64,000 nucleotides of DNA from assembly GCF_036997615.1 (NCBI RefSeq), contig NZ_JAWLQA010000004.1; one strand, written 5' to 3'. The notes below the pieces were generated by a model. That model searched no databases. It was given only the letters and a program-made list of their open reading frames with translations, and was not told the origin of the DNA. Source of the DNA: Brachyspira sp949287565 (lineage in GTDB: Bacteria > Spirochaetota > Brachyspiria > Brachyspirales > Brachyspiraceae). The translations under genes were made by a program, and so were the position numbers. Position 1 is the first letter of the stretch; each line of letters begins with the position of its first letter. This document shows positions 1 through 9,900 of this stretch, piece after piece.

Positions 1-1
1 A

Positions 2-103
2 ATAGTAATAGCAATATATATGGAAAGTAATAGAGAATATTTAGCTTTCAGCGGAGTGATTTTTGGTTTTATAGCCTGTATTATCATTAGGAAAATATCA
101 TAA
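2..103 (+). CDS. C-terminal fragment of small membrane protein (5' end outside window)
   Basis: An open frame enters from the left edge and stops at TAA 101-103, giving about 33 residues, mostly hydrophobic. Its tail (EYLAFSGVIFGFIACII) resembles the tail of the next gene downstream (EYLAFSAIIFRKILD), so it is very probably a tandem paralogue of the 407-940 gene. No function can be assigned. It is seen directly as an open frame, and the paralogy is by eye. Confidence 0.6.
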   Translation: MVIAIYMESNREYLAFSGVIFGFIACIIIRKIS

Positions 104-406
104 ATTTATTAGTATTTTAAAAATATATACTGAATTTTTTAAGTTTATCAATTTTTTGTTTAATAGTTTTATTTTACGCTTACAATAAACTAAGTAGATT
201 TATAATTCAATAAACATCTATACCGTATTGACAAAAAAAGCATATATAATAAAATATATTTAGGATTATGAAAAATAAAATACTATTTAATTAGACATTT
301 ATTAATTTACACAATACAGTTTTATTGCCTATATAAAAATCTATTTTATAATAAAAAGTATTGTCTTTATATTTTTCTAATCATAATATATATATAAAGG
401 CTTAAA
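104..406. other. AT-rich spacer with a repeat end and a promoter
   Basis: No gene is seen. Positions 126-150 hold a lone copy of the MITE-end sequence (ATATACTGA then TTTTTTAAGTTT) that also occurs near 2385, 22861 and 39493. A promoter candidate lies at 228-255. The rest is featureless AT-rich DNA. Confidence 0.5.
228..255 (+). promoter_or_regulatory. Sigma-70-type promoter candidate for the 407-940 gene
   Basis: TTGACA (228-233), 16-nt spacer, TAAAAT (250-255). It would give a leader of about 145 nt. The background is so AT-rich that the -10 is weak evidence. The perfect -35 is the stronger element. Confidence 0.45.
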
Positions 407-940
407 ATGGATAAAAAAGAATCTGCAAAATCTATAATAATTTTTGCAATATTTTTGTTTTCACCTATTATAATACCTCCTGCTCTTATAATATTATTTT
501 CTTACAGAGATACAAATATAGGATTTGCAAAAGAAGTAGAAATAAATATAAAAAATTATTTAGAAACAACTTATTTAAAAAATATATCAAAAGAAGAAAA
601 GAAAATGAACTTGACAACGTATATAAAAAATAGTTTCTTTATAAAATATTATACGGCAAAAGCTTTTTTTAATACTGTATTTATGAGAGTTTCTTTGCTA
701 TACGCTATATTGGCTATATTTACAGGTATTATACCAAATACAAAGAATGAAATTAAGGAATTCTACAGAACAATGAAAGAGGATAAAAAAAGTTTGCTAT
801 TCACACTTTTTTTATTTGCAAATGTTATTACCATAACAGTTTTATGTGTTATTAATGCTAAAAGTAAAATAGAATATTTAGCATTTAGTGCAATAATTTT
901 TAGAAAAATACTAGATACTTTCTTAGAAAAATATTCATAA
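407..940 (+). CDS. Hypothetical multi-pass membrane protein
   Basis: 177 residues with about four hydrophobic segments: residues 9-33, 85-110, 130-150 and 155-170. A charged, Lys-rich loop lies between the first two. No known domain is recognised. The C-terminal segment (IEYLAFSAIIFRKIL) matches the truncated gene at the left edge, which makes these tandem paralogues. The next two genes on the same strand (968, 1530) are also small membrane proteins with spacings of about 25 bp, so the three are likely one operon. Function unknown; it could be an integral part of an accessory locus or a lineage-specific membrane family. Confidence 0.7.
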   Translation: MDKKESAKSIIIFAIFLFSPIIIPPALIILFSYRDTNIGFAKEVEINIKNYLETTYLKNISKEEKKMNLTTYIKNSFFIKYYTAKAFFNTVFMRVSLLYAILAIFTGIIPNTKNEIKEFYRTMKEDKKSLLFTLFLFANVITITVLCVINAKSKIEYLAFSAIIFRKILDTFLEKYS

Positions 941-967
941 ATATATAGAGTAAAATATAAGGCAATT

Positions 968-1504
968 ATGATAAGAAAAAGAAAACATAAAGAAGAGAAT
1001 ATTTATATAAGAGCCATTCTTCTTATTGTATCTACTATGGCAATAATGATATTGTTGATACTCTTTATTATTAATGCACCTACAATATTAACTAAGTATG
1101 ATGTAGTAAATAATAAATCAGAAACAATGGCTAAATATTCTAAAAAATATTATTTAGTTAATGAAAATAAAAAACATGATTTACTTAACTCAATTATAAA
1201 TTTTATAACTCCTAGCTGTCTTCATTACAGAAAATTTGAATGTATTCCTGAAAGTTTATTTTTTAGAGTTACGATTATGTTTTTTATTAGCTTTGCATCG
1301 GCTCTGTTTTCAACTTTATCAATTCATAAAATAAAAAAAGAAGGATTAAATAAAAAGGAGTTAATAATTCATCTTTCTCCAATAATATGGATTGCAATTA
1401 CTATATTTGCTTTCTTTATGTTAAAATATTATAACTTACAAATAATATTTGAGTATAGCAGCAGGAATTACTACTCTCAAAATTTAACTATTAAGGATAT
1501 ATAA
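968..1504 (+). CDS. Hypothetical multi-pass membrane protein
   Basis: 178 residues: hydrophobic segments at about 15-38, 97-117 and 130-155, with a long extracytoplasmic-looking loop (39-95) containing SKKYYLV and one Cys pair (CLHYRKFEC). Its layout (one N-terminal segment, polar loop, C-terminal hydrophobic block) mirrors the 407-940 product, suggesting a distant paralogue. An AAGG-type ribosome site sits 5-8 nt upstream of the ATG. The last codons fall inside an 18-bp tandem duplication that also supplies the ribosome site of the next gene. Function unknown. Confidence 0.68.
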   Translation: MIRKRKHKEENIYIRAILLIVSTMAIMILLILFIINAPTILTKYDVVNNKSETMAKYSKKYYLVNENKKHDLLNSIINFITPSCLHYRKFECIPESLFFRVTIMFFISFASALFSTLSIHKIKKEGLNKKELIIHLSPIIWIAITIFAFFMLKYYNLQIIFEYSSRNYYSQNLTIKDI

Positions 1505-1526
1505 AATATTAAGGATATATAAAATA
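1491..1526 (+). repeat. 18-bp tandem duplication spanning stop codon and ribosome site
   Basis: TTAAGGATATATAAAATA occurs twice back to back (1491-1508, 1509-1526). The first copy holds the stop codon of the 968 gene. The second provides AAGGA 14-18 nt before the ATG at 1530. Exact identity of the two copies suggests a recent slippage or duplication event. Confidence 0.9.
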
Positions 1527-1529
1527 TTT

Positions 1530-2153
1530 ATGAAAGATATTATTTTTAATTTAATATACAAAATTAATATACCAGAAAATGATTTATTTAGAATGTCAGC
1601 ATTATTTTTATGCTCTTTTATAATAGTGTTTTTAATATTAGTATTGATTAAAGGAGATTTTAGCTTTGATGAATTCATTGGTGATAGTAATGGTTTAGGT
1701 TTGGGTATAATTATAATATTAGTAATAGCATTTTTTGGAGTATCAGGATTTTTTATAATAAAATATATTGAAAATACTTATGAATATATATTTATAGCCA
1801 TTGGTGTTATAACGGCATTATTCAATTTAAATGAAGATAATATAAAAAAGACATTAATTGCTGCTTTGATATTTTTTCTTATACTTTTATATGCAGCATT
1901 TTTTAATACCACTCCAGCTACAGCTATCAATAATCAAAACATTACAAACAATTATACTAATGATTTGAAATCAACTTTATCTACTCAAAGAAATATTGCT
2001 GACTTATTATTAGGATACAACAATCTTTTTCCTTCAGTTTTATTCGGGGATATTACATTAAAAGAGTATCTAATCATAGGATTAATTTTTATTTTATTTA
2101 CAATTGTAATTATTTATATAATTAAAAGAATTGAAAAGAGAAAATCAAAATAG
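1530..2153 (+). CDS. Hypothetical multi-pass membrane protein
   Basis: 207 residues with about five hydrophobic helices (roughly 21-41, 56-79, 83-98, 106-126, 178-199). A polar Asn/Thr-rich loop (128-175) separates the last helix, and a basic tail (KRIEKRKSK) suggests a cytoplasmic C terminus. The ribosome site lies in the duplicated 18-bp unit before the start. No family is recognised. It is the last gene of the 407-2153 group of membrane proteins. Confidence 0.68.
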   Translation: MKDIIFNLIYKINIPENDLFRMSALFLCSFIIVFLILVLIKGDFSFDEFIGDSNGLGLGIIIILVIAFFGVSGFFIIKYIENTYEYIFIAIGVITALFNLNEDNIKKTLIAALIFFLILLYAAFFNTTPATAINNQNITNNYTNDLKSTLSTQRNIADLLLGYNNLFPSVLFGDITLKEYLIIGLIFILFTIVIIYIIKRIEKRKSK

Positions 2154-2883
2154 ATATAAGGAGAAAAATATAATTTCTTGGTACTTATACTAAATCTTTT
2201 AGATTTATTAAACTCTTTATTTTAAAAAAATTACATTATATCCCACCCAAACCACCCTTTAAAGTTAAACAAACATTTTTAACAAAATAATCCAACTAAT
2301 TAGAAAAAAATTACAAAATAATGATTTTTTGTACGATCCAAAGCCCCTCACATCCTGTCAATGTATCACATATAACTGAATGGAGTATATACTGAAAATT
2401 TTTAAGTTTGTCAACTGATGACTTTATGTAAATTTTATCTACTTTTTTGTCGCACAAAAAAGTAGCTGCCACAGGCACGCTTCGCGAAAACGCAAATGCT
2501 AGAACTTTATATTTTGAGAATATATTAAATATAGTGTAATACCTTAGTTTTAGGTCAAAAATGCAGTTGTTTTGGTTCTCGCCGCAGGCGGGCTTCGCCC
2601 TATAGCAATAAAAGAACTGGGGGTGTGGGGGCAAAGCCACCACTTAAAAAATTAAAATTGACAAAATATATTTGTTTAGGTATAAATAAACTAATTTCAA
2701 TTAATTATAGGTTATTGTTGAAAAATTAATAAAAGAATATAAGGATAAAAAATATAATTTCTTAATTTTGTATAGCTAATCAATTTTATTAACTTCTATA
2801 TTTTTATAATTTTTTATGCACACACAAAAAATGAATCTCACAAAAGTTTATGCACTAGTCATACAAGAGTTAAATATTTATAA
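2154..2883. other. Long spacer containing a MITE-like repeat unit
   Basis: No credible gene is seen. Open frames here are short and lie across GC-rich repeat blocks. A composite repeat (about 2385-2645) occupies the middle. The rest is AT-rich. Confidence 0.6.
2385..2645. repeat. MITE-like composite repeat unit (copy 1)
   Basis: Starts with GTATATACTG then AAAATTTTTAAGTTTGTCAA, the same end as at 22861 and 39493. Inside are a 12-bp perfect stem (CTACTTTTTTGT 2439-2450, loop CGC, ACAAAAAAGTAG 2454-2465), a GC-rich CACGCTTCGCG block, a second arm with GGTTCT ... AAAAGAAC, and a GGGGGTGTGGGGGCAAAGCC block. The last block is the reverse complement of a block near 39555. The right end is unclear. 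Non-coding, probably a decayed mobile element. Confidence 0.65.
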
Positions 2884-3456
2884 TTATTCATTATTTTTTT
2901 TACTATCTTTAGCTTTAAGATATTTACTAATTAACAATGTTATAAAGGATATTATACCGCCGCAAAAGAAGGCTAATAATTCTAGTATGCTTTCTGTACT
3001 TCCAGCCATATTAAAAATAGCCAAGTTTTCATGTATTTTATAAATAATAATTGAACTTATTACAAGAATTACAGCAAGTACAATAATATTAAATTTATAA
3101 GAGGCGTTTTTGAAAAAAAGTATATCTATTAAAACACCTATAATAGCACATCCTACCATAAATATTATTATTAATCTCACATATAAATCTTTTGAATCCT
3201 CTTCAAAATCTACATTAGGATTCTCTCTATCTCTCCATCTGAGGTAGTTGCGGCGAATTTCTTTAATTTCTATATTATTATTAAAATCATAACTATTTTC
3301 TAAAATAATATTATCACTTACTATATAGTTTCCATTATAAATGTTGTATTCTTCATTGTTACTTTCTTCTGTTATACTACAATGATATTTTTTCATTTCA
3401 TTATAAAATATAAAAGAAAGAATAATTAATACAACCGCTAATACACTAATTTTCAT
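2884..3456 (-). CDS. Hypothetical membrane protein, paralogue of 6101-6580
   Basis: 190 residues from the ATG at 3456, chosen because AGGTAGG lies just upstream. A longer frame from TTG at 3483 would place that ribosome site inside the gene. It has an N-terminal hydrophobic segment (signal anchor), a polar stretch with IYNGNYIVSDN and an IRRNYLRWRDR motif, then three hydrophobic helices (about 80-103, 113-132, 150-175) and a Lys-rich tail. The 6101-6580 product has the same plan and shared motifs (IYN, NYI..DN, IRR-R, LEED before the second helix), so the two are paralogues 3 kb apart. Function unknown. Confidence 0.7.
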   Translation of the reverse strand: MKISVLAVVLIILSFIFYNEMKKYHCSITEESNNEEYNIYNGNYIVSDNIILENSYDFNNNIEIKEIRRNYLRWRDRENPNVDFEEDSKDLYVRLIIIFMVGCAIIGVLIDILFFKNASYKFNIIVLAVILVISSIIIYKIHENLAIFNMAGSTESILELLAFFCGGIISFITLLISKYLKAKDSKKNNE

Positions 3457-3529
3457 AATACCTACCTTTTTAATAAAAAACAAATTAATACATATTATTT
3501 ATAATAAATCTAAATAATTTTTATTTCAA

Positions 3530-3645
3530 GGAATTTTATTCTAACCCCCACCCTCTATCTTTTTTTACTTTATTCTAAATTGCTGCTTTCTTATTTTTTA
3601 CTGCTTGATTAACATCTATTAGCACCCACCCAAAGTGTTATTAAA
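3530..3645. repeat. Palindromic GC-island element, left half (copy A)
   Basis: GAATTTTATTCTAA followed by CCCCCACCC (3545-3553), an AT stretch, then TTAGCACCCACCCAAAG (about 3618-3634). These are the first two islands of the family seen complete at 29490-29820. The inner CGCACG arm and right half are absent or unrecognisable. Confidence 0.7.
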
Positions 3646-3857
3646 AAATAAACATATATATAACTCAGGTATAGTGAAAAATATATTTTTTATATCTATA
3701 TAAAATACTCACCGCATGAATAATAAAACTAAAAAATGAAGTTTTTAAATTAAATTATAATTTATAATTGTTTAATATTATAAATGCTTGACAACAATTA
3801 AATATTATATTATCATAAATATATGGTTATGTTAGTTTTTTTGAAAAAATCTTGTAA

Positions 3858-3903
3858 CAGTCTACAGTCTACAGTCTACAGTCTACAGTCTACAGTCTAC
3901 AGT
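3858..3903 (+). repeat. 7-bp tandem repeat CAGTCTA, six full copies plus CAGT
   Basis: Six perfect copies of CAGTCTA run from 3858 to 3899, followed by the partial unit CAGT. A heptamer is not a multiple of three and the array is non-coding, about 190 bp upstream of the zinc-ribbon gene. Perfect identity implies active slippage, so copy number is likely strain-variable. Confidence 0.95.
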
Positions 3904-4096
3904 AATTAATTCATTATCTATAAAATTTATATTATCAAATTTACTTTTATTACTAAACAAATATTTTCTTTTGTTGTTGCATAAATTAATATCTAGTTAC
4001 AAGGTAAAAAATATCTATTTCATAAAAATATTATGTACAAATTTCAATTATACTAAAATAATTGTTAATAATAAATAAAAAATAAGGAGATTAATT

Positions 4097-5629
4097 ATGT
4101 TTTGTTCAAATTGCGGAAATAAAATAGATCAAGGAGCAAAATTTTGCACTAATTGCGGAGAAAAATTAAATAGTGCTGAAGAAAATAAATTTGCTCAAGA
4201 AAAAGAAGACATATCTGATAAATCTACATCGTATGCTGTTGCAGATAATATTGATTTAAAAGAGAATAAAGACGAAAATTATATAGATGTAATAAAAAAA
4301 CAAGTGGAAGATATAAAATCAGATACTGATGTAGTTATTATATATACAGATGATAAAGAATTCAATGAGTTAGCAAAAATTATCAATAAAGATGAAATTA
4401 TATTAAGTTTCATTACAGGTGTTCAATCTTTTAGTAATGAAAAAGTTTTTGTTATTTTAACTACAAAAAGAATTATATTTACTGAAAGATTAATTTTTAA
4501 ATCTATTATAAATGAAAAATTTTCAATACCTTTAAAAGCAATAGATAAAGTCGAATTGTTAGATACCTCAATTACAATAAATTATAATGAAAATTTATGT
4601 GAATATATAAATGGATTAACTAATGATAAAAAAACTCTTAATTTGTTTATATATAAAATCAATAAAGAATTAGAAAAATATCCTGAAAAAGAATACATTG
4701 AAATAGAAAAAACATCATATAATAAAACAGATAATTTAGAATACAGGTATATAGGAAAAAATAATGTGAAAGCATTAGGAGAATATGAACAATATATTGC
4801 AGCATTTTTGGGTATAACAGGAGAATTAGATGATAATAAAAATAGAGAGATAGGCAGTTATGCAACTTTATTTAAATTCTATGATACTAAACCAAATATA
4901 ATTAAATATCTATTTAAAAAACCTAATTTTTCATTAGGTAGTTTGCTGCCAATGGCAGATTTCTATTATTACGGAATGTATGGATATGCTTTTTTATCAT
5001 CATTAATATATGCTGCATTTATCATTTTAGCATGTACCACAACTCATTATTTTGAGTCAATTTTTATAGGAGTTGCTATAAATTACATAATAAGCAATAG
5101 CGGAGCTTTTTATAGAACATTTAAAAAAAGAGTAAAAATTGCTGAAACTGAAAAAGATACTGAAAGCAGATTAGAAAAATTTAAAAGTATACATAAATTT
5201 CCTTATGATTATAAAAAAATTTTAATAATATCAGCTTGTTCAGTTATTGCATTTTTCATTATTTCTTTTCTTATAATACCTAAAGCAGCTGCACAAGATG
5301 GAAAATATATTCAATTAGTTAAAAACTCAGCATTTAATTCTTTGCCAAATATAACCGTAGAAGAGTTAATAAATGGATCAATAGATAATCCTAAATGGGA
5401 ACAAATAGTAGCTAATGATGGAAAAAATTATGTTAATGTTTATGGTGATTTATTTGGATTTAATGTAATAATACAGTTTAGAATAAATGATGAAGAAAAT
5501 GGTTGGCGTGTACATGCTTTAGAAGTAGATGGAAAACCTGAACCTGTGGGAAATATAGCTCAGGATTTATATAATATATATTTGGGTAAGGATGAAATAG
5601 ATAATATAAGAGAATATTTTGAGTATTAA
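4097..5629 (+). CDS. Zinc-ribbon, multi-domain membrane protein
   Basis: 510 residues. The N terminus has a double CxxC zinc ribbon (CSNCGNKIDQGAKFCTNCGE, residues 3-22). A polar linker follows, then a region of about 75-195 with IILTTKRIIFTERL-type strands resembling bacterial PH-like domains. A hydrophobic part (about 290-345) resembles DUF2628-type membrane regions, and a further helix (373-395) precedes a C-terminal extracytoplasmic domain with a YIQLVKN...W...V.GDLFG pattern. Start ATG has AAGGAG upstream. Such zinc-ribbon membrane proteins are common and mostly uncharacterised. Zinc binding is inferred from the cysteines; the cellular role is unknown. Confidence 0.75.
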   Translation: MFCSNCGNKIDQGAKFCTNCGEKLNSAEENKFAQEKEDISDKSTSYAVADNIDLKENKDENYIDVIKKQVEDIKSDTDVVIIYTDDKEFNELAKIINKDEIILSFITGVQSFSNEKVFVILTTKRIIFTERLIFKSIINEKFSIPLKAIDKVELLDTSITINYNENLCEYINGLTNDKKTLNLFIYKINKELEKYPEKEYIEIEKTSYNKTDNLEYRYIGKNNVKALGEYEQYIAAFLGITGELDDNKNREIGSYATLFKFYDTKPNIIKYLFKKPNFSLGSLLPMADFYYYGMYGYAFLSSLIYAAFIILACTTTHYFESIFIGVAINYIISNSGAFYRTFKKRVKIAETEKDTESRLEKFKSIHKFPYDYKKILIISACSVIAFFIISFLIIPKAAAQDGKYIQLVKNSAFNSLPNITVEELINGSIDNPKWEQIVANDGKNYVNVYGDLFGFNVIIQFRINDEENGWRVHALEVDGKPEPVGNIAQDLYNIYLGKDEIDNIREYFEY

Positions 5630-6100
5630 TTTAAAATTACTTAAGTTAATATTGTAAGTTTATGATTTATAATGTTACTTAACTTTGTATTAAATAAAGT
5701 TAACTTAAAAAACAAGGGTGGATAGAATAAAATAAGTTTTAGAACTTAATTACATTTGCCCACCCTTTAGGCTTTTTATTATCACTGTCATTTTTGTGCT
5801 ATATTCATTTTTTGTCTTATCTGTTATTTTAGCTGCCCACCCAAGATTTTTTTAAATTTATTGCCGTTTCACCGCACGCAGAACTAAGTTTTAAACATAG
5901 ATATATTTAAAATTTAAATCTAATTATATTAAAAATTTTATTCACCGTGCGTTTAGTAAATTTTTAATTTTAAATAAAGCTTGGGCGGGTGCTAAAAATA
6001 TAATCTAAACTTTTAAATCTGAATAAAGTTTAATAGAAAAAGAGATTAACAATTCTAAAGGGCGGGGAATTAGAATAAAATTTAAACAAATATATTATTT
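5630..6100. repeat. Palindromic GC-island element (copy B, full) with an abutting end fragment
   Basis: The spacer is almost entirely repeat. Left arm: GCCCACCCTTTA (about 5758-5769), GCCCACCCAAG (about 5834-5844), CGCACG (5873-5878). Right arm: CGTGCG (5946-5951), CTTGGGCGGGTGCT (about 5980-5993), AAAGGGCGGGGAATTAGAAT (about 6058-6077). An extra right-end fragment (AAGGGTGGATAGAATAAAAT) lies just outside at 5714-5733, suggesting nested or tandem insertion. No gene is seen. Confidence 0.8.
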
Positions 6101-6580
6101 TTATTTAAATAATAATCTTCCCAATACAAAGCCTATTATAAAGCCTATAGGTAAAGATAAATATTCTAATATGTTTTTTATATTCTCATAATTTATAAAA
6201 ATAATTAGCCCTGTAATTATAACAGCTACAATGAGTATTATTTTGGCAGCAATTAATTCTTTTTTAGGTAAGCTATTTTTTAATAATAATATAAAACTAA
6301 GTAAAAAACCTATGATCAGAGAACCTATAAACATAATAAATACTCTATCTTCTTCAAGGTCAAGATCAACATCTCTGTATCTTCTTATGTTTTGATACTT
6401 AATATCAGAGTCTGTATTATAATTATCTTCTATTATATAGTTATCTTCTATATAAGTTAAATTATAAATATTAGTTTCTTTCGTTTTATTATTATTTTTT
6501 ATAAAGTCATTATAAAATATGTAAGAAATTATAATGAATATTAGTATAATAGTTAATCTATTTCTTTTTAAGAAGTTCAT
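6101..6580 (-). CDS. Hypothetical membrane protein, paralogue of 2884-3456
   Basis: 159 residues: N-terminal signal-anchor-like helix (10-25), a polar stretch with NIYN, NYIIEDN and an IRRYRDV motif, then three helices (about 83-103, 110-128, 135-155). AGGAAA lies upstream of the ATG at 6580. The shared motifs and helix plan match the 2884-3456 product. No known domain. The two copies bracket the zinc-ribbon gene, each in minus orientation. Confidence 0.7.
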   Translation of the reverse strand: MNFLKRNRLTIILIFIIISYIFYNDFIKNNNKTKETNIYNLTYIEDNYIIEDNYNTDSDIKYQNIRRYRDVDLDLEEDRVFIMFIGSLIIGFLLSFILLLKNSLPKKELIAAKIILIVAVIITGLIIFINYENIKNILEYLSLPIGFIIGFVLGRLLFK

Positions 6581-6904
6581 TTTATTTCCTGAATATAACC
6601 TATAATATAATTTTACTATAATTTAAAACAAGTATTATTTCAATACTAAAAGATAATTGAGATAAAAATATATTTTTTACATCCTTGAATAATAAGCGAT
6701 TTTATTATATAATATTTGATTATATTTGTAATATTAAAGAATTTTAAATATTATGTAAAGTTTTTCAATATAATACAAATTTTGCACTTTTTGGTACTTT
6801 TTGCGGCGGGAAAAAGTACAATTTTAAATAAATTCTATGCCGCATATAATCCAAAATATAATAAATAATGTAAAACTATTTATAATAAAAGAGGAAATAA
6901 CTAA
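6581..6904. other. Spacer with a GCGGCGGG hairpin
   Basis: 324 bp between divergent genes. The only structured part is the hairpin at 6784-6819. The promoter of the 6905 gene must lie here but I cannot pick it with confidence. Confidence 0.5.
6784..6819 (+). repeat. Compensatory hairpin repeat (stem GTACTTTTT)
   Basis: GCACTTTTTG leader, then stem GTACTTTTT (6794-6802), loop GCGGCGGG (6803-6810), AAAAAGTAC (6811-6819). The stem differs from the 22804 copy (CAACTTTTT/AAAAAGTTG) on both sides, so pairing is preserved. Confidence 0.85.
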
Positions 6905-9900
6905 ATGGCAAAACTTTCGCATCTGGAAAAAGAGTACATCAAAGCTAATTATAAAAATAAAAGCATTGATGAGCTTACAAAAAAATTAGAAAAAGACAGA
7001 GAGTTAATAGAAGAATATATTAATAATCTGCAAAATAGTCAAAAAAATAATACAAAAACTAATAAAGAAAAAGTAAATAAAGAAAACGGCGGAAATATAC
7101 TTTCTAAATTATTTTCTAAGAAAGAAAATCAGGAACCTATTTATAAGAGATATGAAATTAAACCTTATCATCTTTCAAAAATAGACGCTATATTTGCTGC
7201 TGTTGCTTTTCTTTTCACATTCTTTTTGTATTTGTTCACATTAACTCCTTCACTTTCAGCAGGTGATAATGGAGAGCTTACAACCGCTGCTTACTTCTTG
7301 GGAGTAGGGCATGCTCCGGGATATCCTTTCTATACTTTGATGTCCAAATTATTTACTTATATACCTTTTGGAAATATTGCTTGGAGAACTAATTTATTCT
7401 CAGGTACTTGTGCAGCAATAGCAATGATTTTCTTCTATCTTATTATGGTAAAAGTATTAGGACAGAACAGAGTTGAAAGAGGATTCTCTCCTATAATACA
7501 GATACCTGCACTTTTTGCGAGCATTGCTTTTGCTATATCTGATAATATGTGGGCACAGGCTACAATGGCTGAGGTTTACAGCTTGAATATACTTCAAATA
7601 GCTTCTATGCTTTTAATACTTGTTTACTGGTTTGAAAATGTATGGAAGCATGCTAATGATGAAGTACCTTATTATGGAAATAAATATTTAATGGCTTTCG
7701 GCTTTCTATATGGTGTGGCACTTGCAAATCACCATGTAACTTTGCCTTTCGCTTTTGCTCCTCTTTTGTTTATAGCCGTTGTTTTATTTTTGGTACATAA
7801 AGATAGATATATCAATCATATAGAAACTTCATTTATATCAATATTTGTATTTTTAGTATTATTATTTATAGGTGGTTTCGGATACTATAGATTTATTATG
7901 AATTATGAGGCTTATTTATATTTCCCTCCTGGAGTAGCTTCAAATGATTCAATATTCTCTATAATATTCAAGCCTTTCGCTGATATGAATATAATGAGCG
8001 ATATATTTACAGCATTAGCCAATGGTTCTTATTTAAGACCTGATATGATACAGAATTTAAAATCGCCATTCTATCCTACTTTATATAAAGGTATGTTCTT
8101 AGTATTCTGGCCTTTATTCTTAGTATTAGTTTGGTGCTTAGTATATAGATATTTCTTATGCAAAATAGATAAATTCAATAATGATAATGACTTTATCACA
8201 GGAATATCAATATCTTACTATAAAATGCTTTTAATGCTTGCGGTAGGGGTTATGATATATGCATACATGCCTATAAGAGCCAGAGCATTGCCACCTCTAA
8301 ACTGGGGACAATTAAATGAACCTTCAGGCTGGGAGAATTTAAGCTATTTATTTAGTATGATACATAGAAAACAGTACGGAGCTTCAGGAAATGATATTGC
8401 TGCAGCCTTCATACTTCACCCAGAACAGGTATCTGCTTTAATAAATATATTCAAAACTCAATTAACAGTATTAGGCTTATTATTCTTAATACCCGGATTA
8501 TTCCAGATATTCAAGAAGAATAAGTTTATAGGTATATTCTCAGTATTCGGACTTTTGAGTTTCGGTGTATCTTTAATGGCATATACTAATCCTCCTCCAA
8601 GTGTAAGAACTTTATCATTTGTTGAAGTTTTCTTCTTACCAGCAACTTTATATATGCTTGTAATAATAGGTTTCGGTATTCAGTGGTATATGGAATATTT
8701 CAATACTAATATAAAAAACGTATTGAAAAAACCTTCAGAAGAAACAGCAGATACTGCATTAAAGCCTTATCATGCTATATCACTTGCTGCAATACTTTTA
8801 ATAATGATACCTATATTCGTTATGAATTTAAGCCGTAACAATAACTCAAAAGACTTCAGTAACCATGACTATTCATACAATATGATGAACTCTCTTCCGG
8901 ACAATGCTATATTTGCCACAGAGGGAGGAGATAACCAAGTATTCGGACTTGTATATTATACTATGGTAGAAAGAAGAAGACCAGATTTGAAAATATATGA
9001 CCAGAAAGGTAATGTATTTGAAAGGATATACGGTAACCTTATGAAAACAGACGGCAGATGGCTTGGAGATATAAGCGATGCTGTTGATAAAGACTTTATA
9101 GAATCAGGCAGACCTTATTATATGGCTTGGAGAAGGGACGGACTTTACAGACTTGGAGATTATTATTTCAAGGCTTATGGTTTGGTATTCAAAGTTCAGC
9201 CTATTAAATATGCTTTAGTTGATGAATTAGAGTTCTTTAAAGTTCTTACTGTTAATGACTATAAAGATATTGCTAAAGAGCATTTAAAAAGAGATTATGA
9301 GAATGAAAAGATAGCAGCTGACTTAAATGCATTATTAGATGAGGGTTTAATTTCGGTTGCAAGAAAAAATATATATGACGGAAATGAAGAGATAACTTTC
9401 GTAAAAATGTATGAACTTCCTTTCCCTCAATTCAAAACAGAAGAAGATTATTGGAACAGCTATACTATGCAGGGAACTGCTGAAGAAATATCACATTATG
9501 ACTTCCTAACAAGAGAGATATTCGTTAGTTCTTATTCTTTAGCTAGAATAGATTTATATAATAGAAGAATAAAAACTTATCAGAAATTACTTGGCTTTAT
9601 GGGTAATGGCGATGTTGCTAAAAATGGTATGACAAGAGCAGAAGCTAATCAAAAAATAGCAGAATTTCAGGATTTAAAGAAACAAGAAGAAGACAGAATG
9701 CTTACAATAGGCTTTGATATGTCTAATGTATATTTTGCAATAGGAAATCAGGCTATTATGGACGGCAATTATGAAAGAGCTGCCGCTATGTTTGAAGAGC
9801 TTATAAAGTTAGAAAAACTTATTTATCCTGCTTATTTCAATTTGACTGCTTCTTATGAATATTTAGCACGTTCTAAAGACACTCCTTATGATAAAGAGGC

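Larger units (their letters stand above)
3457..4096. other. Spacer with a half palindromic element and a 7-bp tandem repeat
   Basis: 640 bp without a gene. It contains the left half of a palindromic GC-island element (3530-3645) and the CAGTCTA tandem repeat (3858-3903). The remainder is AT-rich and featureless. Confidence 0.6.

Noticed and set aside
1484..1678. Minus-strand frame opposite the membrane-protein cluster
   Set aside because: Shadow of the duplicated AT-rich segment and the 1530 gene.
2311..2643. Open frame of 110 codons on the minus strand
   Set aside because: It runs across a GC-rich repeat unit, has no ribosome site, and its product has no protein-like pattern.
2385..2645. 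Insertion sequence with transposase
   Set aside because: No frame long enough for a transposase and no DDE-like motif; treated as a non-autonomous repeat.
3858..3903. CRISPR array
   Set aside because: Units are 7 bp with no spacers between them, and no cas gene is present, so it is a simple tandem repeat.
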